Positions 40,686 through 51,357 of a stretch of DNA of 64,000 bases are shown in pieces. Both the position numbers and the translations under genes were made by a program. The stretch's first letter is position 1. Each line of letters starts with the position of its first letter. The stretch lies in the NCBI GenBank assembly GCA_000611775.1, contig KK106984.1, positions 2,328,580 through 2,392,579 on the forward strand, read 5' to 3'. The notes beneath the pieces are model-generated. The model made no database searches. It worked only from the letters and a program-made list of their open reading frames with translations, and was not told the DNA's origin. This stretch comes from Umbilicaria muhlenbergii. Lineage: Eukaryota > Ascomycota > Lecanoromycetes > Umbilicariales > Umbilicariaceae.

Positions 40686-42224
40686 CTAAGCCTTCAGAGC
40701 GAACTGCTTGAGGTATTCGTAATCCTCGACGTTCGCATCCACAGTCTCCCTAATGATCTTTGCACCCTCTGCGCCGTACTTTTCGGTCCACTCGGCATCT
40801 TCGTCTTGGTTACTCTTGACCTTCTTCTTCTTTCCCCCGTTATGTTAGCTCTGCAATATAAGACTTCATCCTCTCCTAACCCAAAATCCACAAAAATAAC
40901 ATTTCCGATAGAGCAAAGGTAGTTGAGGAATATCACAACTTACATGCAGTCGAGGTTTCAGTTCCGAACTATGAATTGCATCTTCATGGAACCCTTTCCA
41001 CTTCTCAAACGCATCTTTCGCTAGGTTATGATCCTCTTCAGTGTCCCAATTAAGCATCGACTCATGGTAATCAATCCCAACGCTGTTACAATATGCCTCG
41101 ATGATACCAGTGGGATTATCAAGAAGATCGTCGGCGTCCACGACGCAGATGTCGACCTTTGTGTTTTCAGCGGTGCTTTCACCGTGCCCATTCGTACTTC
41201 CCTTGTGCCCATTGGTGTCATCGCTAATTTCCGGACGACCGGTAACACGAGGCCCAATCTGGCCAGTGGAACGAAGGTAGTCGAACACACGGCGGAGCTC
41301 GTCGTAGCCGGCTTCGGAAGGCATGAAGTTGTAGAATCCGGTAAGTTTGTCAAGGGGAGGGATGGTGCATCGATAGTACGACGGAATGCTCGAACGCGGG
41401 TGGCGAATTAGGAATGTGAAGTGGAACTGTTTCAAGATTGCTTCCGGGATCACAGTTGGGTTGTTTGGTTCGGCCTCTGTGTGGTAGGGATATGGAGCGC
41501 CATTTGAAGTGCCGTTGGTTGTACCGTTCTTGACGCTATTAGTGGCACCGTGCGTCTTGCAGTTAGCGGTGCCGTTAGCGGTACCGTTGGTAGGGCTCTG
41601 TTCTGTGCCTATACCGCGCTCCTTTCGCGCAAGCGACGGAGCGATCGAGGCTGGCTTGCCGTTCGGAGGCACAAGGTATTGGATCATGTCTTTGATAAAA
41701 AGGCGTTTGCCCTGGTTGAGGGTAAGTGGACTAATCATACCAAACAGCATGCTGTCCTTCGGACTCGGGGTTTGAGCCGACACTAGGCAGCTATGACATG
41801 AGTGTAACACTAGCAGGCAAGTGAATGGAAGACAACAATCGCAACGGATTCGCTGTCGTCATAAAGGAAAAAATGAAAGCAGAATTGTATGCTTTGCGGC
41901 GGCATTGGGAGGGATGGGTCGGACCTGGGCATTCTCTTTCTCAATCCTATCGAGGATTGTCTTGTATGTAGAGTCGCTAAAGCCACTGTCTATTCTTCCC
42001 TTCTCATTGCTCTCATATCTCTCACCGAGCCGCTCTGGACCGTAGTAATAGGCATCCCCGAAAGGTTCGTGGACGCAGGTAAGGGTGTCGTGGCGAGTCA
42101 TGAAAACCTATGGTCCAGAGAATCAGTACACTTCTTAGGTGAAGGATAGACAGGGAGGTACTCTTTCAAATGCGGTAGAGCATGCCCGAGGATGGGTTGC
42201 TACGAAGATGGATCTATTCGACAT
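40686..42224 (-). CDS. P-loop sulfotransferase-like protein with Asn/Gly/Thr-rich inserts
   Basis: Exons 42224-42162, 42107-41925, 41711-40944 and 40829-40686 give 385 aa. The first exon encodes MSNRSIFVATHPRACSTAFE, where ATHPRACSTAFERVF is the nucleotide (PAPS-type) binding turn of this fungal family. Splicing joins EKENAQ to GKRLFIKDMIQYLVPP and SSELKPRLH to KKKVKSNQDEDAEW. FTFLIRHPRSSIPSYYRCT is the 3'-phosphate-binding RxxRSxxxS-like block, followed by GYDELRRVFDYL and VDADDLLDNPTGIIEAYC. The last exon ends DYEYLKQFALKA. Two inserts rich in NGT/TNG and TNGH occur at about residues 115-145 and 235-260. The second intron is long (213 nt) with a poor GTCCGA donor; the third uses a GAAAG acceptor behind GCTAAC. 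Enzymatic activity and substrate are unknown. Confidence 0.8.
41499..41605 (-). repeat. Degenerate minisatellite in the P-loop gene
   Basis: Repeated variants of GTACCGTT/GTGCCGTT in the plus strand code for Asn-Gly-Thr (NGT) repeats on the minus strand. The copies are imperfect, with 9- to 12-bp periods, and keep the frame. Confidence 0.6.
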
Positions 42225-43500
42225 CTTCGGAACCGTAAGTTGTGGACGGCAAGCTATATTCCAAGCCGTGCAAGGCACAGTGTAATCGAGTAGCTCTTGA
42301 TTATGTGTTGTTCTTGTCAGACTGATGATCAGTCAACAGCATGGTATTGCCTATGATGTACGTGAAGGCTGTGAAGTCTCTATCTGAGGTCCGAGTCCGA
42401 GGGACTGGGGGGGGGGACGTTTATAGGGCATCGACGGTAAGTCGAGATTGTGACAGGGGTAGACTTTCACTCTAAGTCCCATTCTAAGCCCTTTGCAGAA
42501 AGTTCGGGGCCTTTGGGGGGGCGGTTTCCTTTCCCATATCGTATTGGTCCAATAGCTGCCGGACCTTTGCCACGCTGCCAGAAGAAAGGCGGCATCACCA
42601 ATGAAGGACGAGCGGCTCTATGCGGAGAATGCAAAGAACTTAATTCGCTCAATCAATTGACAACGGTAGTTCGTCTTGGAAGAATTGCGGAACAGAAGCA
42701 AAATCAATGGGCTGGTGCCCTGTTTCCCAACGCGTCAGCTTACGGAAGGGTGCCCCGCAAGGCTAAGAGCGCCACGAACGTCAGCAAGAATAAGGTAGTT
42801 TAAAGTAAAAATTGCATGGAGAGGTAACACGAGTAGAAGGCACTGCCGTAGCATGCTTTGCTTGTGAGCGGAAAAGGCTCAGACTTGCCCATCTTGTTCG
42901 CAGTCACATGGGGTACAGATGGTGATGTTAAATAGGGATTGAACCCTGGGCGGGGAGATAAGCCTGCTTCCACTGATTTGCGATCGCCCCCGTGGCTTAA
43001 AGAGGCTCAGCAAGCGCAGGAATCTCATATCACGCCACTGATCCACGATCTACGATCCACCGCAATCTATTCAGCGTGTCACCGACTGGAATCTCACGTT
43101 ACCGGTTCTGGATGATCAGCACTCATAGCGTAGTTGCTGTGGACTTGCCTCGCCAGGTATCATATTTTGTAAGGATCCGATCCTTAAAGCCTTTCCAAGC
43201 ATAAGCACAGCACGAATCCTTCTGAGACCCAGGTCTCCAGATACGACTTGAAAAGGATCCGAAGGATCTCAAGGATCCAACACTTGTTTCATCTCCAGCT
43301 TCGGTGCTGAGCCTGGGCACCTTGAGCAGCTGAGACCTTTTGAGCAAGAAACCATCACCACCTGACCACCCCTTAAGCACCACCTGGACAGGCTTATTAG
43401 CAAAGTAGATTCCTTCCTGAGTTATACGCAGCTCATTATAGCAGCAAGGTCTTCTCTACGTACACAATTCGAGCAGTCTCAACAACGAATCTTCGGCTTC
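42225..43500. other. Intergenic: upstream of the 385-aa P-loop gene, 3' flank of the second P-loop gene
   Basis: No gene supported. Contains a run of ten G at about 42406-42415 and GGATCC-rich short repeats at 43170-43280 (GGATCCGATCC, GGATCCGAAGGATCTCAAGG). A 117-codon open frame at 42450-42803 has no family features. Confidence 0.4.
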
Positions 43501-44322
43501 TCACAGCACATTCACAAAGTCCACCAAATGCCCCACGCTTACAGCTAAAGCCAAACAAATGGCTGCCCAAATCAACAAGCCTCGCATAAGTTGAGCTCCT
43601 ATAAAGCTCTCGACAGCTTGAGCGTCATTCTTCCTGGGAAACGGGATGCCCTTCGGTACCTCCAGATCCAAAATCTTGCAAAGCGGCTCCCAACCATCTT
43701 TGCCATTGAAAAAGAACAACTCGTCCTCCGGAACGACCCCTTTCCACCATTCGATGTGAATATCCCAGACCTCCCTCGAAGCACCCTCTCGTCCGTACAA
43801 CTCCTTCCACCGTCCCACCCTAGTAACGTCCAGATACCTCATCCAATATCTCATGGTTGGCACCGGAAGTAAAAGCAGGCGCAAATGCCACATAGAGACG
43901 CCCTTCCCTATCGCTTCTATGCTTTTTGCCCACGAGTCCGGATCTCGCATTGTGCAGATGATCTTTGCGTTCGGGTGGAGCTGCATCAACTCCTCGGTGA
44001 ATTGAGCGCCGGGATAGTCGGTACAGGCGACGTAGCCGGTGAATAGTTCTCGGAGCCAGTTGAGGACGATCTGGCGATCTGAGTCATTCCGTATAGGTGT
44101 GCGGGAGATGGCATTGATCCAGGACTTGATGTGTGGTTCTGACGAGCCGACGACTTGAGTGCCGCCATGGTAGACTGGGCCGTTCAACAAGATGCTGAGA
44201 GCTGAGCCAAAGGAGGTTGTGCCTGTACGGGGAGGCCGGCCCCAATTACTTGAAAGAAACTCCGGCTGACCCGACAGTACCTTAAGCACTTCTATGTAGA
44301 CCAAGGATGAACATTTCAGCAT
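43501..44322 (-). CDS. Sulfotransferase-like P-loop protein with C-terminal membrane helix
   Basis: Single open frame of 273 aa. GRPPRTGTTSFGSAL near residues 28-42 is the P-loop (GxPRTGT type) of the fungal Sulfotransfer_4 family, often auto-annotated as epimerase/dehydratase. NAKIICTMRDPDSWAKSIEA is the 3'-phosphate-binding block, and PEDELFFFNGKDGWEPLCKI then PFPRKNDA is the usual C-terminal signature. A hydrophobic helix (LLIWAAICLALAVSVG) ends the protein, as in many relatives, suggesting membrane anchoring. The N-terminus (MLKCSSLVYIEVLKVLSG) is unusual: most relatives start a few residues before the P-loop, so an intron or a different start may be missed here. It is the neighbour of another P-loop family member, in the same orientation. 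Confidence 0.82.
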   Translation of the reverse strand: MLKCSSLVYIEVLKVLSGQPEFLSSNWGRPPRTGTTSFGSALSILLNGPVYHGGTQVVGSSEPHIKSWINAISRTPIRNDSDRQIVLNWLRELFTGYVACTDYPGAQFTEELMQLHPNAKIICTMRDPDSWAKSIEAIGKGVSMWHLRLLLLPVPTMRYWMRYLDVTRVGRWKELYGREGASREVWDIHIEWWKGVVPEDELFFFNGKDGWEPLCKILDLEVPKGIPFPRKNDAQAVESFIGAQLMRGLLIWAAICLALAVSVGHLVDFVNVL

Positions 44323-45145
44323 GGACGACTAAAGGACAGTTGACATTCAAGCAGTATGAGAGTACAGGCCGAGTCAGATGAGCAGGCTTGGGATGACGGT
44401 GAGCGGGCATGGGACCAGACAAGTGGCAGCCGTAGCTGGGCGAGGAGTCAACAATGCGAGCGATGCATGGGTATCTTAAAATAGAGATGATATCAAGCAA
44501 TGACATCTAGTATTCTCACATTGAACCCCAATAACACTCCAATAGCTTTCTAAGTCGGTGAGCAGCTGGGGCGATCTCCATCTGAGATTTGGCACGTGTT
44601 GAATTGTATTTAAGCTAAACCTAATCGACTATATAACCTAAGCGCTTTCTCATCACCCACATAACAGACCTGACATAGTATAACCTGGCTCTCCCTAGCC
44701 CTCGTTGCAATGGCGCTCAGATGCTTCAGCCGAAATCATTACAGTCACTGCATATATCTGCAATAGCATTATGTGTACCAGGAGAGCCTATCGCGATCTG
44801 TTGCCTCAACCCTAGATGTTTAGATGTGTGGTATCAACATCCATGCTGAGTGCCATAAGATCGCATAACCCGAGCTTTCCACAATTTGGTTTCCGTTGGA
44901 GTAGTGTTGATAGCCTCTAAGAGACCGTATGATGTTGTCAACATAATGTGGGTGCAGAGAGCTGTAGGTTATCTGTATAGGCGATACTCCCATGCCTAAG
45001 GGTTTTGTAAGAAACATTCGTCGCTCTTGACTTTTTTGACAGGTCAATTCCGTTGACATTTGCTAAGTTCCGTAGTGGCCAAAAGAAACCACGCATTCAA
45101 GCGAAGCATAAGTGCAAAGGGCTGGACTTCCTTCGCACTCTAGCA
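44323..45145. other. Intergenic: upstream of the second P-loop gene, 3' flank of the amidase
   Basis: AT-richer than average; no gene or repeat identified. Confidence 0.4.
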
Positions 45146-46971
45146 TCATAGTTTGGCTGTTGGATCCTTGCTGATGGTATGCTCTATAATTTGCATAGCG
45201 TCAAAGAGACGGCGCTCTTGTAACCTGGGAGCGACAACTTGGATTGACAAGGGTGTCCCTAGATAGATGTTCCTGTTGATTGTATTCCCTTCCCCTACTG
45301 GCGGTTAGTACTCCCAATCTCGGCCTTTAGGCAAAAACGGGGTAACTTACACAATTCTCGATTGACCTTATCCCACGATGAGAGAGGGGTTCCCCTCATC
45401 TCGCTATGGAGATCCTCTTCCACAAGCATACGCACTGGTATAGTCGCAGCGGGATAGTCCAGCAACACAAAACTACTCGTATAGCTGACACCATTCCATC
45501 GATCAATGGGCGGGACGGGATGAGGCGCCACCGGACAGATGAAAGCATCAATTTTCCTCCCTCGAGAGTCCCTCCAGATCTTCAGGAAGTCCTTCTCCAA
45601 TTCCATCTTTCTCGCGTGTAATTGTCGTAAGTCTCCCAGAGTCTTGGCCTTTTTCCTCTTCAGTCTTGATTCTAGCCATGGTACGAGCGGCTCTTTCCCC
45701 TTCTCCAACAGATCAAATATGTGATTTCCGCCTTCAACTCCGAAAAAGGCATTCGCCAGAGCCTGGCATTCCTTAAACCTTGGTACCTGCATTTCCACGA
45801 CTTCCACGCCGCTTCTCCGTAGTTTCCCTACCACTTCTGTCATTACCTTCGTCACAGGGGGTAATGGTTCAATCAGCCCATCCCTCCATACCACTCCGAT
45901 CAGTGGCTTCTCCGCGCTGCGACTTACGCCCTCCGTCCACCACCTTCCCGGCAGTACACCGGCGTCCCTCTCCCAAGCATCTGCTCCTTCCACTACCTCA
46001 CAAAAGAATCCACAGTCATTCAAGCTCCTCGCTATTGGGCCCACAAGTGTCTCCAGTCCCTCTTTACCCGTCCCGGCTGCCTGTCCATTTTCAAGGCCAC
46101 TAGTAGGTATCCTCCCTTTACTTGGCTTGAACCCATAAACTCCATTACACATCGCGGGGATCCTCACACTGCCGCCAATATCCGTGCCTATCCCAAACAC
46201 ACTGCCCTTCATAGCCACCAGGACCCCTTCGCCACCACTACTCCCCCCCGCCGTAACATCCCTCTTGATTGGGTTCAACGTCCGCCCAAACACATTGTTC
46301 ACACTATCCAGCGCCATCAACGTCTGCGGTACATTGGTCTTACAATGCAGCACGGCGCCGGCGTCTAGAAGCAAGTCCACGAGGCTGGCATTGGACAGCG
46401 TGGGTTTGTGAGCGAGCGCCGCAATTCCAATGGAAGAATCAACGCCCCGGATGTCAAAGGAGTCTTTAAGCGAGATGGGTAAGCCGTGAAGAGGCCCAAG
46501 TGTACTGCCGGTTTTGGCAAGATGGGAGTCGAGATATGCCGCGCGTTGCAAGGCTTCGCGGAATAGGATCTCCGTTAGGCAATTGGTGAGCTGGTGGGCT
46601 ACAGCTGCTCTCTATCCGAGGTAATCCTTGAGTAAGCCTTGTTTGCCCGCTGGTTGAGGCTATTCGAGAAGAAAGAATTGCTAGGTTGCACAGCTAAGAA
46701 GAAGACTCCGAACCTTACAGAACGCCCTTGTAACATCAACAGCTCTCAATCTACCCTTACGGATCTCCTCCGCTAAAGCCCTTGCATCGTATTCCTCTGT
46801 GATTTGCAGTTCCTTTGGGTCGAGAAGCCCGCAGGTACGCGGGATGTCCATAACGTTGAGAACGTCGTCGCCGGGCAGACTTGAGGCTGGGAGGAGCCAC
46901 TCTCTGGGGATGAGGGAGGCTCGGTGAGCTTGCTTTGAATCGCGAATATCTTGCCATGATGCCGAAGCCAT
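45146..46971 (-). CDS. Amidase (amidase-signature family, fungal acetamidase-like)
   Basis: Exons 46971-46714, 46611-45351 and 45294-45146 give 555 aa, the normal length for fungal amidases. The last intron (56 nt) has GTAAGT, a TACTAAC branch site and a CAGTAG acceptor; it joins NRELC/W to EGNTINRNIYLGTPLSIQVV. The Ser-cisSer-Lys triad is visible: Lys in PISLKDSFDIRG (about 135), the cis-Ser in GGSSGGEG (about 211) and the nucleophile Ser in GIGTDIGGSVRIP (about 234). It hydrolyses amides to carboxylate and ammonia. Close relatives include acetamidases and other nitrogen-scavenging amidases, so release of ammonia from small amides is likely, but the substrate is not readable. No membrane helix or secretion signal. 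Confidence 0.93.
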
Positions 46972-47454
46972 TGCGAGGATACGAGCGAAAAGGGGAGTGA
47001 TGGGGTTTGAATTACGATGAGGGTGAGTGTTATTGCTGAAGATTCATGGGGGGCTACTCGCAGAATCCGGGGAAATGCCGAGGTTCAATTTGGCTGGCCA
47101 ATAAGATTTTCCAGTCAAACAAGTCTACGGAGTACAAGTCGATGCTTGTTTGTGAGGCCTCCTGCTACCGACAGTCCCACCTCTGACACTTGTACTCCGG
47201 AGTAAGAATCGATGCATTGTTGTTACACAGGCGGAACAGCCCACCCGCAACGCAAGGTAATTAAAGCGACATCCTGTGCCATACCATTTGATCTCATCTG
47301 GCCCGACAGCGGGGATGGTGGCCAGCGCAGGGTCATGATACCTGGCAGACTTCATCTCGGGGGCTCCTCCGGCCTTCTGCGACTCAACGACGCGATTTCC
47401 AGACATTCGTAGACAGCAGTCGGTATGCACTGGATGTTAGACTCGAGATATGAG
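46972..47454. promoter_or_regulatory. Amidase upstream region with a CCGG palindrome
   Basis: The only notable element is ACTCCGGAGT (47194-47203), a 10-bp palindrome with inverted CGG half-sites that a Zn2Cys6 dimer could bind. A related sequence, GGAGTACAAGTCGATGC (about 47128), repeats the GGAGTAAGAATCGATGC part downstream. Functional use is speculative. Confidence 0.3.
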
Positions 47455-48547
47455 TATCTCGTATTCCTTACGCAAGGAGTCTGGCACGTGGGAACTTTCA
47501 CACAAGTGTCAAGCAGATTCATGACCAATATGGAGAGATAGTTCGCCTTGCCCCAAATGAAGTCTCCTTCATCAACGAACAAGCCTAGCAGGATATCCAC
47601 GGCTACCATACAGATTTCCCAAGAAACCCTCGATGGATCCCGCCTCAAGCAAACGGTTACAACTTGATAGTGACCGCTAATGACACTGACCACTCACGCT
47701 ACCGGAGGCTTCTCACGCATGCATTCTCTGAAAAAGCTTGGAGAGACCAAGAGCCCATCCTGCAATCCTATGTGAACCATTTTATCAGCAGATTGCGTGA
47801 AATAGCAGCTGTTTCGTCAACGGGCGTTGCTGCCGTCAACATTGTTGAGTGGCACAACTTCGTTACCTTTGATATCATTGGTGACCTAGCCTTCAACGAG
47901 TCCTTCCACTGCCTGGATGAAAGCCGTTACCAACCTCTTGTCAAAACATTGTTCAATCACTTCAAAAAGGTTACCGTATCTAGGTGCTGTTATTGAGGAA
48001 GGTCTTCGACTCTGCCCGCCCTTAGGTGTCGGAGTACCTCGTGTGGTTCCAGCTGGCGGTGCAACAATTTGGGGCCGTTGGTTTCCAACGAATGTGATTT
48101 CAATCGTCCTGGCTATTAGTACCCATTACGCCTCTAGCCCCATATTCCACCTCCATACCTAGCACTGTTTCAAGTTATAGCCACTCTACTTCTGTATACG
48201 CTAACTATAACCAAACAGACAAATGTTGTCATTCAACCGCACGCCTCCAATCGCTCACCCCTCCATTTTTCTTCCCCGGACGCCTTCATTCCAGAGCGCT
48301 GGCTTGACCCTCCTCTACGGAAAACCCGAAATCCTTCAATCCTTTCTCAGTGGGCCCACGTAACTGCATAGGCCGTAATCTCGCCTATCTCGAAATGCGT
48401 CTCTTTCTTGCACGACTATTACTGAACTTCGATCTTGGGTTGTCACCCGACGGCAGCGGCTGGAGGGGTGAGTGGGCTGAGCAGAAGACTTGTTTCCTGT
48501 GGGACAAGAAGCCATTTGAGGTCATGCTCACGCCGGTGGAAAAGTGA
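47455..48547 (+). pseudogene. Cytochrome P450 relic
   Basis: Pieces of a fungal P450 are in order but do not form one frame. SRIPYARSLARGNFHTSVK and YGEIVRLAPNEVSFI are N-terminal region sequences; DHSRYRRLLTHAFSEKA is the helix C region, where WR-type contacts lie; ITFDIIGDLAF-like text (seen as VTFDIIGDLAFNESF) is helix F-side. Then, without the oxygen-binding I helix, comes VIEEGLRLCPPLGVGVPR with the K-helix ExxR, FIPERWLDPP, and GPRNCIGRNLAYLEMRL, the heme-binding cysteine loop. The membrane anchor and roughly 130-150 central residues are missing, and there is at least one in-frame stop (TAG where relatives have Trp) plus frame changes. A loss-of-function relic is the simplest reading; an assembly error could explain the internal gap. 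Similar to CYP monooxygenases of the kind found in secondary metabolism, subfamily not determinable. Confidence 0.85.
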
Positions 48548-49413
48548 ACTGTATCGAGCCACTTGGTAGAGGAATGTTTTTCTCGTTTATCTACATGAAC
48601 CTGATTGAACCATGCGCCGCAAGGCGTCAATTTCCCCTCCCCTCTCATATAAAACCCTGTACCCTGTCTCTTTCCCTCTCTCCTCTTCTTACTAGAATTG
48701 CGGCGGTGGCGAGGCAGCTGCTAGGGGAAGGGAATGGGGGGGGGAAAGGTAAGGGAGCGGATAGCGGAGGGAGGGGACCCCGGGAGGGGCGGGCGATCTA
48801 CGTTCTATCATCTCTGCATTAACCAGTCCTCAAATTCTGTCTTGGATGCTGAGTGGTTGAGACGACCCTCGGCTAACGACTGTCACTTATTTTGTCCACA
48901 CGCCTGCCAGTTTATCCCGCAGTGAGGGAAATCTCCCTCCATTCATGACTTACGTCTGATACTTTTACCTTTCACGCGCTTCCATCTTCTAGGACTGTCT
49001 TCGCTCGGTCAAGCATTAGCTTGTATATCTTGCAGACAGCCTCAACTCTTTGTGAGGTCGACTGGTCCGTACCGATGTACTACTTGCTTATCTCCAGTAG
49101 ATCTCGGTAGTTTGGTTTGGAGCCGATGAAGATACCTGTTCGATATTCGACAGGTAGAAATGCAGAAGTTCATATTATGTGCGGACAGAAGAAACACCTA
49201 TATGCCTCATTAGTGACGAGAAGAATAATCACAGTTTTGACACCGTACATCGTAATAGTCAGACATTGTGTCGCACTTCATTGCATTACTTCTTCCAAGG
49301 AGATGAGCTACCTCTTGTGCAAACTTCTCGTCCTTTGACATTGCATTTTTAAACGTTTGCTCTATAAGACGTCACGAATTAGCAATTCAAGTTTAGAAAA
49401 GTCAGTGGAGTAT
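48548..49413. other. Intergenic with a dispersed repeat copy
   Basis: No gene. A G-rich stretch at 48733-48790 precedes a copy of the dispersed repeat (48803-48896). The remainder is AT-richer with only short frames. Confidence 0.4.
48803..48896 (+). repeat. Dispersed repeat, copy A (94 bp)
   Basis: Aligned by eye without gaps to 54868-54961: about 80 of 94 positions match, and most differences are C/T or G/A. It includes the shared core GAGTGGTTGAG, CGACCCTCGGCT and CACTTATT. No coding capacity, terminal inverted repeats or target-site duplication are evident, so its class is unknown (possibly a fragment of a longer DNA element or SINE). Confidence 0.75.
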
Positions 49414-50304
49414 TCAAACCTCAAAGTCAACAATCTGAAAGGTCTCTGTACCCTTCCGAACTCGCACAGTCAGATTGGGGGTTGTTTTCGGGTAATCACC
49501 ACAGATGGGTACCAACAATGTGTTCGAATCGGCTCCAACTGAAAACTCATAGCCGTTACAGTCGTCGTGTTCGTCACAAATTCGCTCCAAGAGGTTCACG
49601 AATAGTGGAGGTGACTTCGACCTCAGCACGGTCTCCCTGTGACCGCTCGCTCCCTGATTCTGAATCGGAATTCTCAGAAGGCTGGAATGTGGCATCTGTT
49701 TGGCTGGAACTGAGAAGTTCGCCATGGGGGTCGGTCTGCGGCGTGGGTGTAAACGTTCTGGCCGGGAGACTTGGACTTTTGGTGAAGCTCAATCGATCTC
49801 TCTTTGATGGAGGACTAGGCGTAATGCCTGCAACACTCTTGTGTTTGCCTGACCCACTGGCCGTAGTCTGCGGGGTGCCCGCAGCGGAAACATCCTTCGA
49901 GGGAGTGCGAATAGGGGATATTGGAGCTGGTCTTTTGACGCCTCTGACTGGCAATGGACTTGAGGGTAGTGAAGATGACGGTAAGTTGGTGTTTGACCGC
50001 GTGGCAGCATATTGTGCAGGACGATTTTTTACTATGCTCCGCGGCTGCATCGCTGGGAGATATCTGTAGAACCCCTTGTATTCCTTGGGAACGTCACCAT
50101 TCTCCACTTATTCACATCAAGTCCGAAAGAGATTCTCAGTCTATCAAGCACTTTCGCACTTTCGTCGCTGATTTGAAATCCGCATCGCAACTCATCAAAG
50201 TCATGAGCTTCGGGTTCCAACGGGAAAGCCAAGTAGTTCAGCTGCTCCATCCCCCACTGTGAACCGCTTGGAAATGTTATGCTACCTTGTATGGGTGCAG
50301 CCAT
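49414..50304 (-). CDS. Hypothetical gene of unresolved structure, possibly decayed
   Basis: Three overlapping open frames read in turn on the minus strand: MAAPIQGSITFPSGSQWGME to about 50100; a Ser/Pro-rich frame with ENGDVPKEYKGFYRYLPAMQ to 49574; and a frame ending LLERICDEHDDCNGYEFSVG then GTETFQIVDFEV. A 53-nt intron (50162-50110; GTGCGA, acceptor AATAAG) could join the first two as ISDE-MENGDVPKEY. No plausible intron of normal size joins the second to the third; the best GT-AG pair is only 37 nt. I do not recognise the family. It lies beside the P450 relic and near repeats, so a decayed gene is possible; so are a sequencing frameshift or a missed splice. Confidence 0.4.
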
Positions 50305-50798
50305 GTCGGTATAAAGGTACGATAATGAGACATTGCGATGAAAGAGTAGTCATGGAGACCTCAGATACTATCCTGCGTGGCACTGTTAGGCAACAGGCGT
50401 CGGGTCACAAATAGCGGCGGTTAGTCAAACAAGGCGCCCCTCAGCCGTGCTCAGTACAAACTGTGGTAGGACTACTGTTGTAGAGTGCAGAGCACTACGT
50501 GCTGGTTCCTGTATAGTCTACTCAACCGTGGCGCGTATATACGGGTAAAGGGGTCCAGGCGGGCCCAAGCAACGAAACAACAACGGAAATTCGTGTCCTC
50601 ATAAGGCCTCAGCCTGGAGTCAGTGCCTTTTTATGTAGGGGTTCCCTCTGTTCATCCCTACGCATGGTGGCTCCTCAGGCTGATCTCAGATTTCGCTGAT
50701 AGTTAGTTGCTATGCCAACGCTGTTGACGTGACTTTGTGCTTATTTGGGTGTTCCGGTAAGACAGCGCTGAGTACGAGGTACAGTTCTTGACGTGATC
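50305..50798. other. Intergenic between divergent hypothetical genes
   Basis: Upstream regions of two weakly supported divergent genes; no further feature seen. Confidence 0.35.
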
Positions 50799-51357
50799 AT
50801 GATGCCATCACGCGATGAGCTGAAGGAGCTCATGGGTAGAGACGACTCGCAATGGAAGACTGCTACTTATCTTCAGAGTCTGCTCCACATGCTGCATCAG
50901 CAACGCGAGAGAAACATCAACGCCAAACGCGGCGACTATATATATGCGGCAAGAGCGTTGTATACTTATACACTTGGCGTACCCAGCGGTGCCTACTACG
51001 ATCCCAAGCGGAAATGTCTATGGCATCTCGGATGGAAGGTCAGTTTCCGAGCTCAAACAGTTAATCCTTCAGTTACTAATCATACAGCAGGGACCGACCG
51101 AACCCGAAGCTCCCACACTCGATGTCCAAGCAAACTATCACATCTCACAACGCGGACCCTACCTCAACGTCTACACGGATCCGAAAGGACTACCTTCGAA
51201 ACGTGTTGCGAAATACAACATGCTCAAACCGGACCATCGGCAGGCTTTCGTTGACGTTCGACAATTCATCACGACGCGGTATCCACCAAGGCAACAAGCC
51301 GCACCGCCAAAGCACAGAGACTTGTACCGCGTTCAGAAAACAAGACATGTAAGATGA
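50799..51357 (+). CDS. Small hypothetical protein
   Basis: Exons 50799-51038 and 51091-51357 give 168 aa. The 52-nt intron has GTCAGT, a TACTAAT branch site and an ACAGCAG acceptor, and its removal joins KCLWHLGWK to GPTEPEAPTLDVQ. The N-terminal part is charged and helical (RDELKELMGRDDSQWKTATY, LHMLHQQRERN), then RGDYIYAARALYTY; the second exon has NYHISQRGPYLNVYTDPKGL and a basic C-terminus. A GTAAGA at the last codons could be a donor for a further exon, so the 3' end is uncertain. I recognise no family. The clean intron argues for a real gene. Confidence 0.5.

Noticed and set aside
42450-42803. 117-codon plus-strand frame upstream of the P-loop gene
   Set aside because: Composition is unlike the neighbouring genes and no motif is seen.
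42925-42955. GGGATTGAACCC considered as a tRNA T-arm
   Set aside because: The invariant TTC is absent and no acceptor, D or anticodon arms can be folded around it.
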